Assembly: GCA_036897095.1 (NCBI GenBank)
Contig: JAYMSP010000105.1
Location: forward strand, 1-64,000
From: Plantago elongata
Lineage: Eukaryota; Streptophyta; Magnoliopsida; Lamiales; Plantaginaceae
Length of the DNA stretch: 64,000 nucleotides
Direction: 5' to 3'
Shown here piece by piece: positions 27,201-39,500 of the stretch (the stretch's first letter is position 1; each line of letters begins with the position of its first letter). The notes beneath the pieces were generated by a model. The model saw nothing but the letters and a program-made list of their open reading frames with translations, did no database searches and was not told the origin of the DNA. The position numbers were made by a program, and so were the translations under genes.

Positions 27201-29189
27201 TTACATTGCCCTACAAGGTTTACTATGTTATAAAGGATGCCTCGCTTAAGTCTTTCTCAGGGAATAGTAAAGAAGATGCTTTTCCTTATTACTAATATCT
27301 TTATTATAGAATGTCCTTTGACTATAGATAGAATTTTATACCCATATATTTTATATACTAGAGTAAGGAGTATTGTAGAGGAGTAACTTAAACTTAATAA
27401 ATATAAAATAGATTGTTCACCTTTAAAAGTGTATACTACTAGGCTATCTTTACTATTTGAGGAAGATGTTGTCGTCTCAGTATAAGCCCTATAAGAGCGT
27501 AGATTAATTAAGAGTGTTTATATAGATTATATAGAAAAAGTAACTCGCCTTAATTATAGGCAGCTTTTAAGAGAGAAAGGAGTTCATACCTATCTACTTC
27601 TAAAGAGAGTACTTTCTTAAATTATTTTTAAATACCTATTAAAAGCATAATTTATAAAGTATCTTAAGCCAATTTTTGTGGGAAACCTTACTCTCTTCCC
27701 TATAAAGGTAATATAGAGCCCTCTTCTTTGTAGTAAAGAAAAGACTGCTAGAAGCAATTCATATTTATACATTAATAAATATTTTAATGATGAAAGAAGG
27801 ACACCTGAAATAATTAAATATAAAAAGAGTTTAGAGTTATACTATATAAAATGCCTTTTGCTAAGGTATTCGATTATTAAAATTTATATCTTGTAGTAGT
27901 CTATTTATACAAGAATGTTGACAGTGAAGTACAAAATGTTTGTAGGCCTAAGTCTTATAACTCAAAAATAATTTCTTACATAATCAGGTACTATTTATAG
28001 AAAGGGCTAATATGACTCTCTTTTATTAATATAAATAGAATACTTAAATATACCTTATAGAGTGTAATAAATCCTTAAGTGAATAACTTTTATAGGATGG
28101 GACCCTAAGAGGTATACTAGCATGCCCTTGTCAAATAAAAGGCGCCGTGGTGAATATTCTCCTATAATATTTAAGTTACCTAAGGAGTAGGTCTATTTAT
28201 GAGGGGATAATTTAATACTACCTTTAAATAACTAGAGTATATGGCACTATAGAGAATGATATCTATATTTTAATGGGGTACACTATATTTATAATATATA
28301 TATACCATATATAAGTATATAAGGAAGGCTAACTCCCTTAGGTATATAAGATACTATACATTAATAGGGCTTAAGTAATTCTAGATTAAGTTTTATATTA
28401 TAAATGCTTCTCGGAGTAAAAAATATTATAAATTCTCACAATTTATAAGGTATTTATGCGTGCTTAGCTTTTATTTAGCATAAACCGGGCTTTTCTTTTC
28501 CCTTTATGTACTAGGCAGAAGGTTTCCTTTCCTTATACGCTTACAATACCGTATAATTTATAGGGGATAATATATTTTTTTCTATATGCACTTTAATAAT
28601 TAAGGCATTCCTCTCTTAAATAGAATTACTAAAGATAGTGAAGTATTAAAATAAATATATTAAGGAGTACCCTCTTCAATAAAAAAGATAATAATAATAA
28701 CTAAATTATATAAATGAATGTTATAAGTATACTATCATAAGAAATAGAGACCTATGACTTGAATATTTTAGAATTATAACAGAGATTACTATATAAATAT
28801 TACCTAACTATAGAAATTGATTATTTTTAATGTTCTTTCTAAAATAGAACTCAGCGTGCATTATTTAACAATTATACTTTATTTACAATATGGATAAGTA
28901 CTTTGTAAGAGTTCTTCCCTTACTATATAATTAAAGCTAAGTAACCGAGTAAATGTACATATTATTTAATATTATGCTTGGATTGTTTTATGCTCATCTG
29001 CCTTAGTAGAGTATACTAGCTTATGTTAGAGTTAAACACCTTACTACTAAACACTATAGCAGCTCGTTATGTAGGGTATCCTTCTATAAAGGTAGAGGGT
29101 TATTTCTCTAAGTATTCCTTTTCAATAAATACTTGGCTCTTGGATTCTGTGAAAGATCTTTTGCACCAAAAAAGAATTAGGCTTAGGCT

Positions 29190-29275
29190 CGCGAGTCTTA
29201 TTAAAACTCGTGACTAGGAAAGTCCTATAACATCCCCCTTACTTATACACTAGACTATTTTTTTAGTCACGCATA
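29190..29275. repeat. Inverted-repeat patch at a B-to-A block edge
   Basis: Two nested inverted pairs retain CpG. GCGAGT (29191-29196) faces ACTCGT (29206-29211), with five of six bases pairing properly. CGTGACTA (29209-29216) is the exact reverse complement of TAGTCACG (29264-29271). A C5 run lies between the two members at 29233-29238. A 64-codon ATG-initiated frame (29023-29217) runs into the patch; its product matches no family I recognise. The patch marks where the TpA texture gives way to ordinary AT-rich DNA, so it may be one end of a degraded element. I could not find the matching other end. Confidence 0.4.
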
Positions 29276-29299
29276 CTAAGAAATTCTCTACGACTCTAA

Positions 29300-31390
29300 T
29301 TATCTCAAGACTTATGAGTCCTATAAATTATCTCTAAAACTACTTTTTTGATTCTTAAAGAATAGATAATTACTTAAGGAGCTCAACACTATTTAATACT
29401 TATGCATAGTAGAGTGATTCTACTAAAGCATCACTTATTGTAGAGAATGGAGCATAGTACAGCAGCAGGCATTGTGGCTAGTCTTTAACGAGAGTTTTCG
29501 GTTAGATAGGAATTAATACTTTTCACCTTGTTTGGTTGTTGATAGAGAAGTTGTTTCACAAAAAGAAATAATGGATGTTGGAAATTCAAGATATAGAACT
29601 ACAGTACTTCCTAAAACATGTTAAGTCACACGCAAGTAGGCATAGAAAATATAGCACGTGTATATGATACTTCGTTGAAAATCTATGTTGAAAGAATAGA
29701 AAAAGTCAATGCATGCTAAGAACTCTAACTTGGTGATCCACTCCTAAATAGATCTTTTTCCAAGAAAGAAAGAAGGACCTTTTTGCTATGTTTTATTGTT
29801 TTATATAGAAGAAATTAAATTAGGCAGTGTCTTATTTAGATCCTTATAATATTTTAGGTTACATAGGTTTCCAAAGCACGTGACATACAACTACTTTTGT
29901 ATATCCCAAAATGAAGTAGGAGAAAGTTCTTACTCGATTTCTTATACTTATCTAATCTTGTCTAATAATAACTTATTAAACTACACGTATATTACACGGG
30001 CCTTGTTCTACTTTTTACTTTGTAGCGTCATTCTAAAAGGAATCTCTTTTCTTTCATATTTCCCTCATATTAAGAGATTTGGAATTCTTGTATTTTTTGT
30101 ACTTGAGATGTTTCATTTCACACAGTAATAAAGGCTTTCGAATATTTTATTTTATTCTGATATATCTTTTTTTAGTTCTTTGAAACTTACCTTATTTATT
30201 GCAATGTATGTGAGGGTATTTTTGATCAATGTCATAGGAGGGGAATCCTTGCCTAGGAAAAGAAATAGAAAAGTATTCCAAAACGTGCACCGATAATGAC
30301 ACCGTAATTGGCGACTATATAGCACTCTAACAAACAACAAAGTTTCTTTAAGTTAAGAGAATTCTTAAACTTAAAAAGAAACCACTTCGCGCGATTTGCT
30401 TCTAACAATCTCTAGTCCTCTGTCCAAATAAATTCTACCATGATCTATTTTCATTTTCTACATTTGTGTCTGTGGTAACACTTTTCCTAGTATTACCTTT
30501 TTGTCTCAATCTGAAGTGAAGGGCAAGAAGAAAGGGTAAACTCTTTCTGATAAGGCATAAAGGTAGTAAGTAATCGATACCATAGAGAAAGAGACAAATT
30601 CTAAAAGAAGAAGGGTAAAGAAAGTTTGGCTGTGCAAGTATTACTCAGGAAATGGGTAGCCCCCATGTTTAAACTTCTACAAAATATACAGAAGGGAAGA
30701 TCTATGTTTTTTGGTTATTTCTACTAGCAAGAGTTCCGTCTTTTTGCGAAGTATGTTTGTTGGTGCTACTAAATATTATGAATTGAATTCCTTTTACATC
30801 TCCTAGGATATAAATCTATTATAAAAGAAAGCTTTCTTTTTTTTTACATCTCGGTAGTCATTGGTTTTTATAACCTTCTAGCGAATTAGAAAGGTTAGGA
30901 GGGGATTTTGCTGTATTTGATTTTATGGAGACAGACTAGAACAAGAATAGAATTAGAAACGAGGAATTAAGGGTTATTTAACAAACTAAGGCGAATAGTA
31001 TTATTTTCAAAGGGAGGGGCACTATAGCTTTGCAAAGGACTTATTAGGGGCTTACTATTAATAAGCAATAAGCATACAATACCCGTTTAAAAAAGTAGAT
31101 AGATATTGATTGAATATTGAAACTATTAAGTAAACACATACATAGAAGAACAGAAATAATATAAGGGTTAAAGAGAGACAGACAGCACATAAGATTTTTT
31201 ATTCTCATAATATATACTAGCTATCGAGGGTGAAGTTAGTCGGGTGTAATGAATGAATAGAATAAGCCAAACGATCATAAACATACAACAACTCATGTAC
31301 CAGGCTTAGAGCTAAAAGAATAATACAAATCCTCTGCTCTTCATCAACGTTTAATATGATAAGAAATATTTTCTTTTGGCAGAACTCTCC
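29300..31390. other. AT-rich non-coding block (A block), left of the GC island
   Basis: No gene is visible. CAGCAGCAGG, TGG and TTCGG words near 29.46-29.51 kb mark the return of ordinary DNA. The 82-codon frame at 29880-30128 starts at GTG and the 62-codon frame at 30152-30340 (minus) at TTG; neither resembles a protein I know. Nothing else above chance was noted. Confidence 0.5.
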
Positions 31391-31990
31391 TTTATGTACT
31401 GAAGCTATGTTGTAATCCCGTCACGCCAGTCAGTCTGCATGCGTGTTCTTTCGGCACGCATGTCCATGGAGTAAAAAAGAGTTGCCACCCCGAAGCTTCA
31501 TGACCCAAAGGTGAACCAGTGTTGTCAATACACACGCACCCATTATTTCACGCAATTCAGAACGAAAGTACCCCTCTCACGGGAATAACACCAACTTCAT
31601 ATACGACCCACTCTCCCCCTACGATAGCATATCATTTTTGTATTCATCTGACCCTATGTCTATGCCAATACATACAAGACCATACAAGCACCGATTGCCA
31701 AACACCTTTCCCACAGATACAAGGTCTACTTTTTTAGGATCCTTGCCTTAGGCTACAGCATACCTTTAATCAGCTTGCATAGCCAATTTACACAATTTAG
31801 ATGAGTTGTCACAAGGTAGCAACACATGCGGGTTAGCCATGCCCATCACAACACATGATCACATGATACCAGCAGAAGGAGGGGGGATCCAGTACGGAGT
31901 CCTACTCGTGTGGATCGTTCCCTAGGGAAAGTGCGAAAAAAGACTTGTGCGGCACACGTTACATGTAGGTATCACTGCGCCGCTATAAAT
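31390..31990. other. Island of about 50% GC in AT-rich DNA, unidentified
   Basis: Hand counts give 59 G+C in 31441-31560 and 63 in 31861-31980, about double the surroundings. CA, TG and CG steps are plentiful, so RIP has not touched it. The left part (about 31530-31720) is strongly A+C-biased on the + strand. A hairpin, CATGCGTG (31438-31445) with CACGCATG (31455-31462), has a perfect 8-bp stem and 9-base loop. A minus-strand frame opens with ATG at 31543 and stops at 31430 (37 codons), and is open upstream to about 31574. A plus-strand frame at 31519-31737 starts at GTG and is rich in Thr, His and Pro because of the base bias. I recognise neither product. It could be a recent insertion, a gene fragment, transferred DNA or a protected regulatory site. 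Confidence 0.6.
31438..31462. repeat. CpG-bearing hairpin, 8-bp stem and 9-base loop
   Basis: CATGCGTG and CACGCATG are exact reverse complements around the loop TTCTTTCGG, and a G-T wobble could extend the stem by one pair. It sits at the left end of the GC island. It is not followed by a T run, so it does not look like a simple terminator. Confidence 0.75.
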
Positions 31991-34900
31991 AATAATTAGA
32001 AACAATACCTGAGATTAAGTCATTTACTACATTGCATTAACTGGTTCACGAAATTTCTTGGATGTTGGCTGTAAGTTGTTTGTGTTATTAGAACTTTTCT
32101 GTCTATCGGTCTTTTTTTTAGTCAGGTCCTCTCGATTATTTTCAATTAATTAGAAGTCTTTGCTATTTTGTTGTTGTAAATAGTAATGAACTTTTTATCT
32201 GTAGTACTCTACTTTTCATACTCTCTATGTACTCTTGTCGTCTGATTCGTGTTGCATAAATAGAAAATCTAAGTCAGAGGGCGCTTTGCTTGTGACGTGG
32301 TTACGTATATCTAAAGAAATATATATAAGTCAAAAGAATCCCAGGATTTAGAGAAAAAACATATAGAAATGAATAACATAACAATTTAGGAGTCTCCCTA
32401 GTAGAAAATAAAGTAGAATTATATATTATATTCTTACAAATCGTAATCACTAGAGATGCGGTAAATAAATAAAAAAGAACGTAGTAAAGGGAAGGAAAAA
32501 TAGTAATGTCTGAGTCTTTCGTATTTTGCTGTTAGAAAGATATTAAAGAATATTATGGTTGGATCATTTTTGACGTATGTTTTTTTTGTAATCTGCTTTC
32601 AATTTAACAATAACAGCTTCGTTTTTCTTTATTGCCAGTTAAAATAACTCCTTGTTTGCATATTTTTCTTTCTTTTGTTATTTTTGACAGGATATTTATA
32701 AGCTATACCTTTTGTTGGAGAACTTAAACATTCTCGAATCAAAGGTATAAAATTTTATAGTGGTTACATACATCTTTGCTTGTTATGACAAATCAATCAT
32801 AATACGAGGCAATTGTCATTCACGGGAAATGAATTCGTTAGTCAAGGAGAAAAACTCTACGAATCATATATGCTATGCTTTGTTCTTCCAAACGAGGTAT
32901 CCTATAACACTATACATGATATACATGGTATTGCACCAAAGAAGAATACGTACTAAGTAAGACAAGGTTAAGAATATATCTAAGAAATAAAGTAGTAAAG
33001 GGTGTACAAAAATGATTCTATCCAAACAGATAACTCCTTAAGAGGAAAACTATAGAAAAGATTAAGAGTAAGAAGTTCCCTGGGATTCTGCCTTTTTGTG
33101 TGAATTTAAGTAGCACTTTTCTTAGCACGTACCTTGGGGATCTCATGGGGCGAATTGGATCTATTCTCTAATTTTATATAAGAAAGGACTTTACATTATT
33201 AGTTTTTGTAGAGGAAGCACTCTAAATCCAAATATTTTTTTATATACACAAACAATAAGAACTGCGTACATTAATGGTTAATTACACAACAAAGATAGAT
33301 AATATAGATAGAAGGAATAGAAAGAGATAAGTATTCATTATATGCTTGGGTTTCACAACTTTCTTCATAACTGGGAGTACTTAAATAGTACTTGGTATTG
33401 GTATTAGGAGAATACGTTACGAAATGGACCGAAGATCTTTTTTATAGATTCTATTTGAGAAGAATTGATCTCTTCTATAGTTTGGCAAAAAAACTTACGT
33501 AAAAAATATTCTAGCATGGATAAATTTGGAATGGGGTGATATAGGGATCTCTTTTCTAGCTTTATTTAGGACTTATCAGGACTACTCTTCTTTTCTTTCT
33601 ACTCTGAATTAAAAAGAATGAAAAATACCTAAAATAAATATTGTTGATACTATGAAAATCTAACATCTAGTAATATCTCGTAGGAAATAATAGAAAATTC
33701 GCTCAGTAAGGGGAGCCACGTTCCTTAATCTTCAGTACAGAACTTTGTACTAACAGAATAGAATATGGAATCTAAAAAGTAGACTTTCGTCATTTCTCTT
33801 GCTTTTTTCTTCTTTTCTATATTTAGATAGAGGGTTTTGCACACGATTACGAGGTATAACTTATATGTACTTAACATAAATAAAATAAAAAAGAACGAGT
33901 GATCTATGTCTATTTCTTTGCGACGGCTAAGCACGAGTCTGATGATGGAAAGAAAAACGAAGCTGCGCACTAATAAATAATTTATTTAGAATATAATAAA
34001 AAGGTAGAAGAAGGGTTTTTGGTGGAGACAAGGAAACATTTTAGGCTGGCGGCATTCACTGTTGTATTCGTTGAACTAATTAATATCTTTCTTCCTTAAT
34101 ATAACACAACATTTTTGGTGCAATTCTATATCTACAACAATTTTCCTATGGTATGTACTAAACGTAACATTCAATTATGATGTGCTTCTTATTTTTTGCT
34201 CAACTTCAACTTGTTAATATTAATAGAATAGTGAAATCAATAAATCTAAATAGAGGCTACCTTACTCTTCTTCTATAATTTTCTATAATTCAAGTTTTTC
34301 CTATTTTGTGTACTATTTTCTTTCATCTTTTATGATCATTCGGCGACGTAGGAATTGTATCCGAATCTCTTGGTTTTGCTTCCTCTTTCTTATATTCCAT
34401 TATTATATTCTATTCAAGAACACCTTCTCTAACTAACTAATTGACTAAGATCGCCTATGATGGAGTGGAGTGCGTTACTAAATTTACAAACTTTTTTGTT
34501 TCCGTTACATTAGTATAATATATTGTAAATATTGAAAAAATACGCATATATGATGAATAGAACGAGCATAAAACGTTTCCTTGTATCTTAATACGTAGAA
34601 TATAGAATCTAATACAAGCCTAGAAGTGTCTAGTCATTTTCTAATTTCTAAAAAATCTTGCATTGATGAGTTATCTACTAAATCCTTAATAGAAATAGAA
34701 AGTAAAGGATAATTGGAGTATTATCTTAGTTTATTTAATATTCCTTTTTCTCAGAATTTTGCGTAGTAAAGACACATCCTTTGTAGATTCTTTATCATAA
34801 GTGTTTATTTATAGATCTATTTTTACAGTATTAGACATGTACAAAATGAGGAATTGGATATTAGGAATAATTCTATTTATTACGTTATTACAATCCTACT

Positions 34901-36590
34901 TTTAGCTAGAAGTTATTATTTTCTAATTTCTATTTTAGGTCTTTACTTTACAATAAACAGTATTCTAAAAACCTAACTCTTTTTCTTTCTTAGACAATGG
35001 AAATGGAGCAGAGATCTTTTATACTTTTTCTTGCCGCCTAACAATTTATCTATATTCTGAAAGAACTGCTGTATATTCATTTCTATGTACTTAGGAAATA
35101 TCTTTCTAACCCATTCATTCTATTTCATTATTTGAGAAAAGGAGATTCTTTTTTATACCAACCGGAATATTTCTTTATTCTAGAATACTTGTCTATTTTT
35201 CTTTCATTTCAGAAGAAAAGAATTTTGACATAACCATTATCTTGGTATCAACTGTACGTACATCTTTTTGACTAAAAAAAGAGAAATGAACTACAACATA
35301 AAATAGAGTTGGAATATAATATACAATGATTCAATGTTAGAAAAACTGCGTAAGTAATAGAGGAAATCCTTCTAACTCTTTTTCTTTATTTTCTTTCTCC
35401 CTGCCACGCCTTTGATTTGACTTTTTTCTCTGGCTAGTCTCCTTTTTTTCTCCTTTAGACCATGTTTCCTCTTTTTCATTACTACAATATCCAAACCAAA
35501 ACTGTCTGTGTAGAAATATACATAGAAAATGGCACGTTTCTATAAATAAGGAAAATTCATAATTGTTTGGGTTTTTCAGTTTTTTACGGGTTAATACTTC
35601 GGTCTTTACTTAACAACATGTCTAATCTAATAAAGTAGTACACCTACCTAAACACCCAGGCTCTTTATCTTATCTGCTTGCGTTGCCGCAAGGAACGTAA
35701 AAAAAAATAGAGTAGTAGAGTTATAGCCAGTAAATCGCAATATGAACTTGTAAGTCTTTCTCTATAATAGTGAAAGAGAATTCTTTTTGCTTCTTTTTCG
35801 AATAGTCCTATTTTCAAATTCAAACATATATTTACAGTGGAAGTAGAAACCTGCCACAAGTATAAATCGAAAGAGAGCGTCTCATAATGCATAGAAAGAA
35901 GACACTAGACTCAAAAACAATGTATACTTTGTGACATTTACTGTTTGTTTGTTGTAGGAGAGACACCGAACCGAGCTTATCAACCAACTATTTATGTCAA
36001 TTATGATCTAATAATAATAAATGAAAGCCCGGATAAATTTTCTTCTGACTTAGCTGTATCAAATGTAAAGACCTTTCTCTAAACTCTATATTCTAATAAT
36101 GATAGGCAAATAGTGTAACCTCTCCATCCAGTAGGAATTTTATTTTATTGTCGACCTCTGTCTTGTTCTTAAGGCTAGCCTGAAATGTTGCACCGTACAA
36201 TGAAAGAAGAATGCTATTTCGAGTGTTCTTCATGAAACACAACACAGAGGAAGAAGATGCAGACTTTTATGTATGATTGATTATGTATATGATGATTAAA
36301 AACAACGCGGAAAGATAGCTACGAATCTATTCCAAGATAACCTCTATTATCTATAGTATAGAACAACCTTCATCTTGGAGTATTGAAGTACCCCTTTTAG
36401 TTTCCTTTAGAATTTAAGTTGTTAGAAATCTATAGGTCACATATTTGGATTTCTAACCTGTTTATCTCGTTATTTTCCATTTTTACTTTCTGGACACCTA
36501 TGCCTCACAATTTCATGTATAAAACCAACCGCTAAGACAAATGAGAAAATCCATCAATCACAACAGGTATAATATTATGAAGCTCATTAT
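31990..36590. other. AT-rich non-coding block (A block), right of the GC island
   Basis: No gene is visible in 4.6 kb. In 34201-34320 I counted about 29 G+C, 17 TpA against 14 ApT, and TCA/TGA at four places, so this is not RIP texture even though its G+C is no higher than in the B blocks. Small frames (32760-32960, 33725-33970 and 35665-35892) are AT-biased, and only the last starts at ATG. The product of 35665-35892 (75 codons, minus strand) has a Leu/Phe-rich C-terminal third and matches nothing I know. Confidence 0.55.
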
Positions 36591-39500
36591 AAAGTTTTCT
36601 CGCTATACAAGTATAAAGAAATGCTTCATTCTAGACACCCTAAGGCATTTACAGATTTTTATAGAAAGTGATTAAGTTATACACTACTCTTAATTAGCCT
36701 AGAAAACACTCTATTAATAATAGCAAAAAATTATTATGGCTCGCGTAAAAAGACTTTCTTCTTATACAGCCCTGATGCTAAAGATATAATTATTTATAAG
36801 GAAATTAAAAGAGAGTGACTATTTTAGAAAGAAGTTAGAGTTATACTTTCCCTTAAGATATACCTTGATGAATGAGTTCTATTTATGTCCTAGTAAAAAA
36901 TGATAACATTACTTACCTAGAAGAGAGTATATACTTAACTTAATTAACTTAAGACTATATAGTAAGGGCTTATCTACAATAATTTAAACAAAGATTTTAT
37001 AAATACAAGGTGAGAGGTTATACTTTTCTACACACTTATTACAAAGAGTTTGCTCGAGAGGATACGCTATTAGAGCTTTGACTAGTCCTATTTATAAAGA
37101 GAACAGGCTTTACTTGCCCTATTATAGGCAAAAGATAGATAAGCCATTTCCTTTCGTATTTATATTTACCTAAAGTTAAGAGAGTTTATCTTATAAATTA
37201 CTAAGGCATAATTATACACTAAGGGAAGCTTAATAGGTAAGAGTAAGCTACCTCTTTATCCTTTAAAGTATATTATATAAGGAAGAAAAGTATCTCTTTT
37301 ATCTCCACTATTTCGTTCATTTCATAAAATATTGGGATAAGTATGCACTCTTCTATATTTATTACTTTATTAAATAAAGCTATATTTTTAAGAGAGAGTA
37401 ACCTTTATACCTAACATTATAATTATATTAAATATACTGGGTGGGGAAGCCCCTTCTTAAGTCACCCTTTATACAGAAAACTATAGAGAACGCGCCTTTT
37501 TATACATCATTATTTATACTTTAGATACCTCAAATATTATATCTCATATACTTTATTAAAAAATATGTATAATCAGTCTTTCCTTAATAAGAGCAGCATG
37601 CCTCACTAACCTCTTTTAAAGGTAACCTATAGAGTCTATTTAAAGTGATTTATCCTTATTTATAAATTAATAATTACTTTATTATAAGGAAGCTTATAAT
37701 TATAACACTCTATTTTATAGAAGTTATTTATAAGTACAAACTCTAAAGGCACGTTATATTTAAAGCTCTACAGCTATTATTAGAGTCTTGTGTAATATAG
37801 TCAACTCTACCTCTCCAACGATATAAAGGATAAATCTCTTACTAGCCCTAGAAGCTTTTCTTTAAAAATTAGGAAGTACCCTAGCTCTTAAAGTAAAGGT
37901 GTTCACTCCAGTAACTCTCTAAATCTTAATCTATCAATAAGTAGTAATATAGACTCTTTCCCTATAAATATAGGGTTTACTTTTTTTGACCACTAGGAAA
38001 GGGAATGTACTATACCCATACCTTTTATGTTAAGTAAACACTAAATTAAGATCTTAATAATAAAGACTCCTTCCTGTTCAGTAAATATACTATATGGGTT
38101 CTATATTTAAAGCAAAGGTACCTTACACTTAATAGTTATAAGTCTTTAGGCAAAAAGATTTCCTATAATTACAAGAGATAGACACTAAAGCATACCCTTG
38201 TACTAGTAAGGGTTTATATAAGGGCGGGTTTATTTTACTACTCCTTCATAAACGATATATAATTAGTGCGCAAGTGTAAACTTCTCTTTAAGTAACAAGT
38301 AACCAATAAGTATAAATAAGTCTAGAGGTATACTCTTATTGAAGGCGTATTATATAAGGGAAGGGTAAACTATTTTCAATAATACGTAAAATTTTAAACA
38401 TAATGTTATAGTAGTAGTAGTAGAATAATTATCTCACAGTCTCCCTTTAAATAATTAGATAATAAAAGGGTTTCTCTTCTTGTTTAATTTAGTATATATA
38501 ATTCATCAAACCATTAAGTAAAACACAAGTAACTTACTAGTAAAGGCCTAAGTACTACTATTAAAAGCTGTATATTATAGAAATGTAAAGTACTCTCCCT
38601 TTATAATTTATAATATAAGAATCTTTTCATAAATACTTTAGAAAGAAAGATATAGAGCTGTAACTTTTACCTTTGCATAAATACCCTTTCATTGTACTGA
38701 TACATTCTCTTTCTAATATAGCGATATAATAATTAAGACTTGTTATAAAAGATCGTAAGAGGCATTTTATAAACTCTTGCTTATATAGTAAGAAGCCTCT
38801 CACAAGTGCTACTCATAAGTCTTTTCTAAGTATTTTTAAGATTAGTTTACACGTGTGTTTTTGTTAATAAATAACGCGTTTGAGAAGGATCTAATATAAT
38901 AAAATTAGGTATAAAAGGAAGAAAGCAGCCTCCTATACTCTTAATAATTCTTTAGGACAACAAGGCACACTCTTACATAAATATTTATCCCACTAGACTT
39001 AGAAGTGGAGTCTTATACCTTTTAACTTTGCTGTAGCGTGAGATAGTACCTTAAATATAAAGACTTAAATAGTAATCCTTTCTACACTTAATACTTTAAA
39101 ATTATTTATCAAGTCATTTATAATTTAAGGATAGATGCGTATGTTATAGCTTATAACGAAAGGTATCTCTATTCTTAAACTTTCTTAAGTATTAGCACAA
39201 AGATTATAGGAGTAAACCACCCCTTTCTACATTTTAAGCAAAAGTCATTATTAGGATAATTGTCTATAAAACTGTATTTTGAAGCATTAGTATAAAGTGT
39301 ACTTAAAATAGGTCTTTTACTACCTCCGCACTCCGTATAATTAAGGAATCTTTACACACCTAATATTTTAATAATAAAGTATGCGAAGTACTCTCATAAA
39401 TGTATAGGGGTTGTTTGTCTATTTCTATTAAGTTCTTTACTAAGGAAGCTTATAAGCTATTCTCATTAAGATAAAAAAAGTACACTATATTAGTAATGTA

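Larger units (their letters stand above)
17050..29300. repeat. RIP-like degraded repeat block (B block), about 12 kb
   Basis: The longest uninterrupted B texture. It is long enough to hold two or more nested elements, but I could not find internal junctions, terminal repeats or a coding relic. Local features are a T12 run (17270-17281), a CpG-bearing hairpin (18910-18927), an 11-base tandem duplication (23391-23412), ten AT units (24245-24264) and TGCGCGCA at 24578-24585. The 91-codon frame at 20738-21013 starts at GTG and has an AT-driven composition (Tyr, Ile, Leu, Lys), so it is not a credible gene. The right end at 29.02-29.27 kb is less mutated and holds inverted repeats. Confidence 0.65.

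Noticed and set aside
29765-29883. Point-centromere-like layout on the minus strand: GTCACGTG, AT-rich spacer, then a TTTCTTTCTTGGAA-like segment
   Set aside because: The essential CCGAA core of CDEIII is absent, and single CACGTG sites also occur elsewhere.
31519-31737. 72-codon plus-strand frame inside the GC island
   Set aside because: It starts at GTG and is full of Thr, Pro, His and Ile because the strand is A+C-rich. No domain or motif is visible.
35665-35892. 75-codon minus-strand frame with an ATG start
   Set aside because: No recognisable family, poor bases before the ATG, and no gene-like context.
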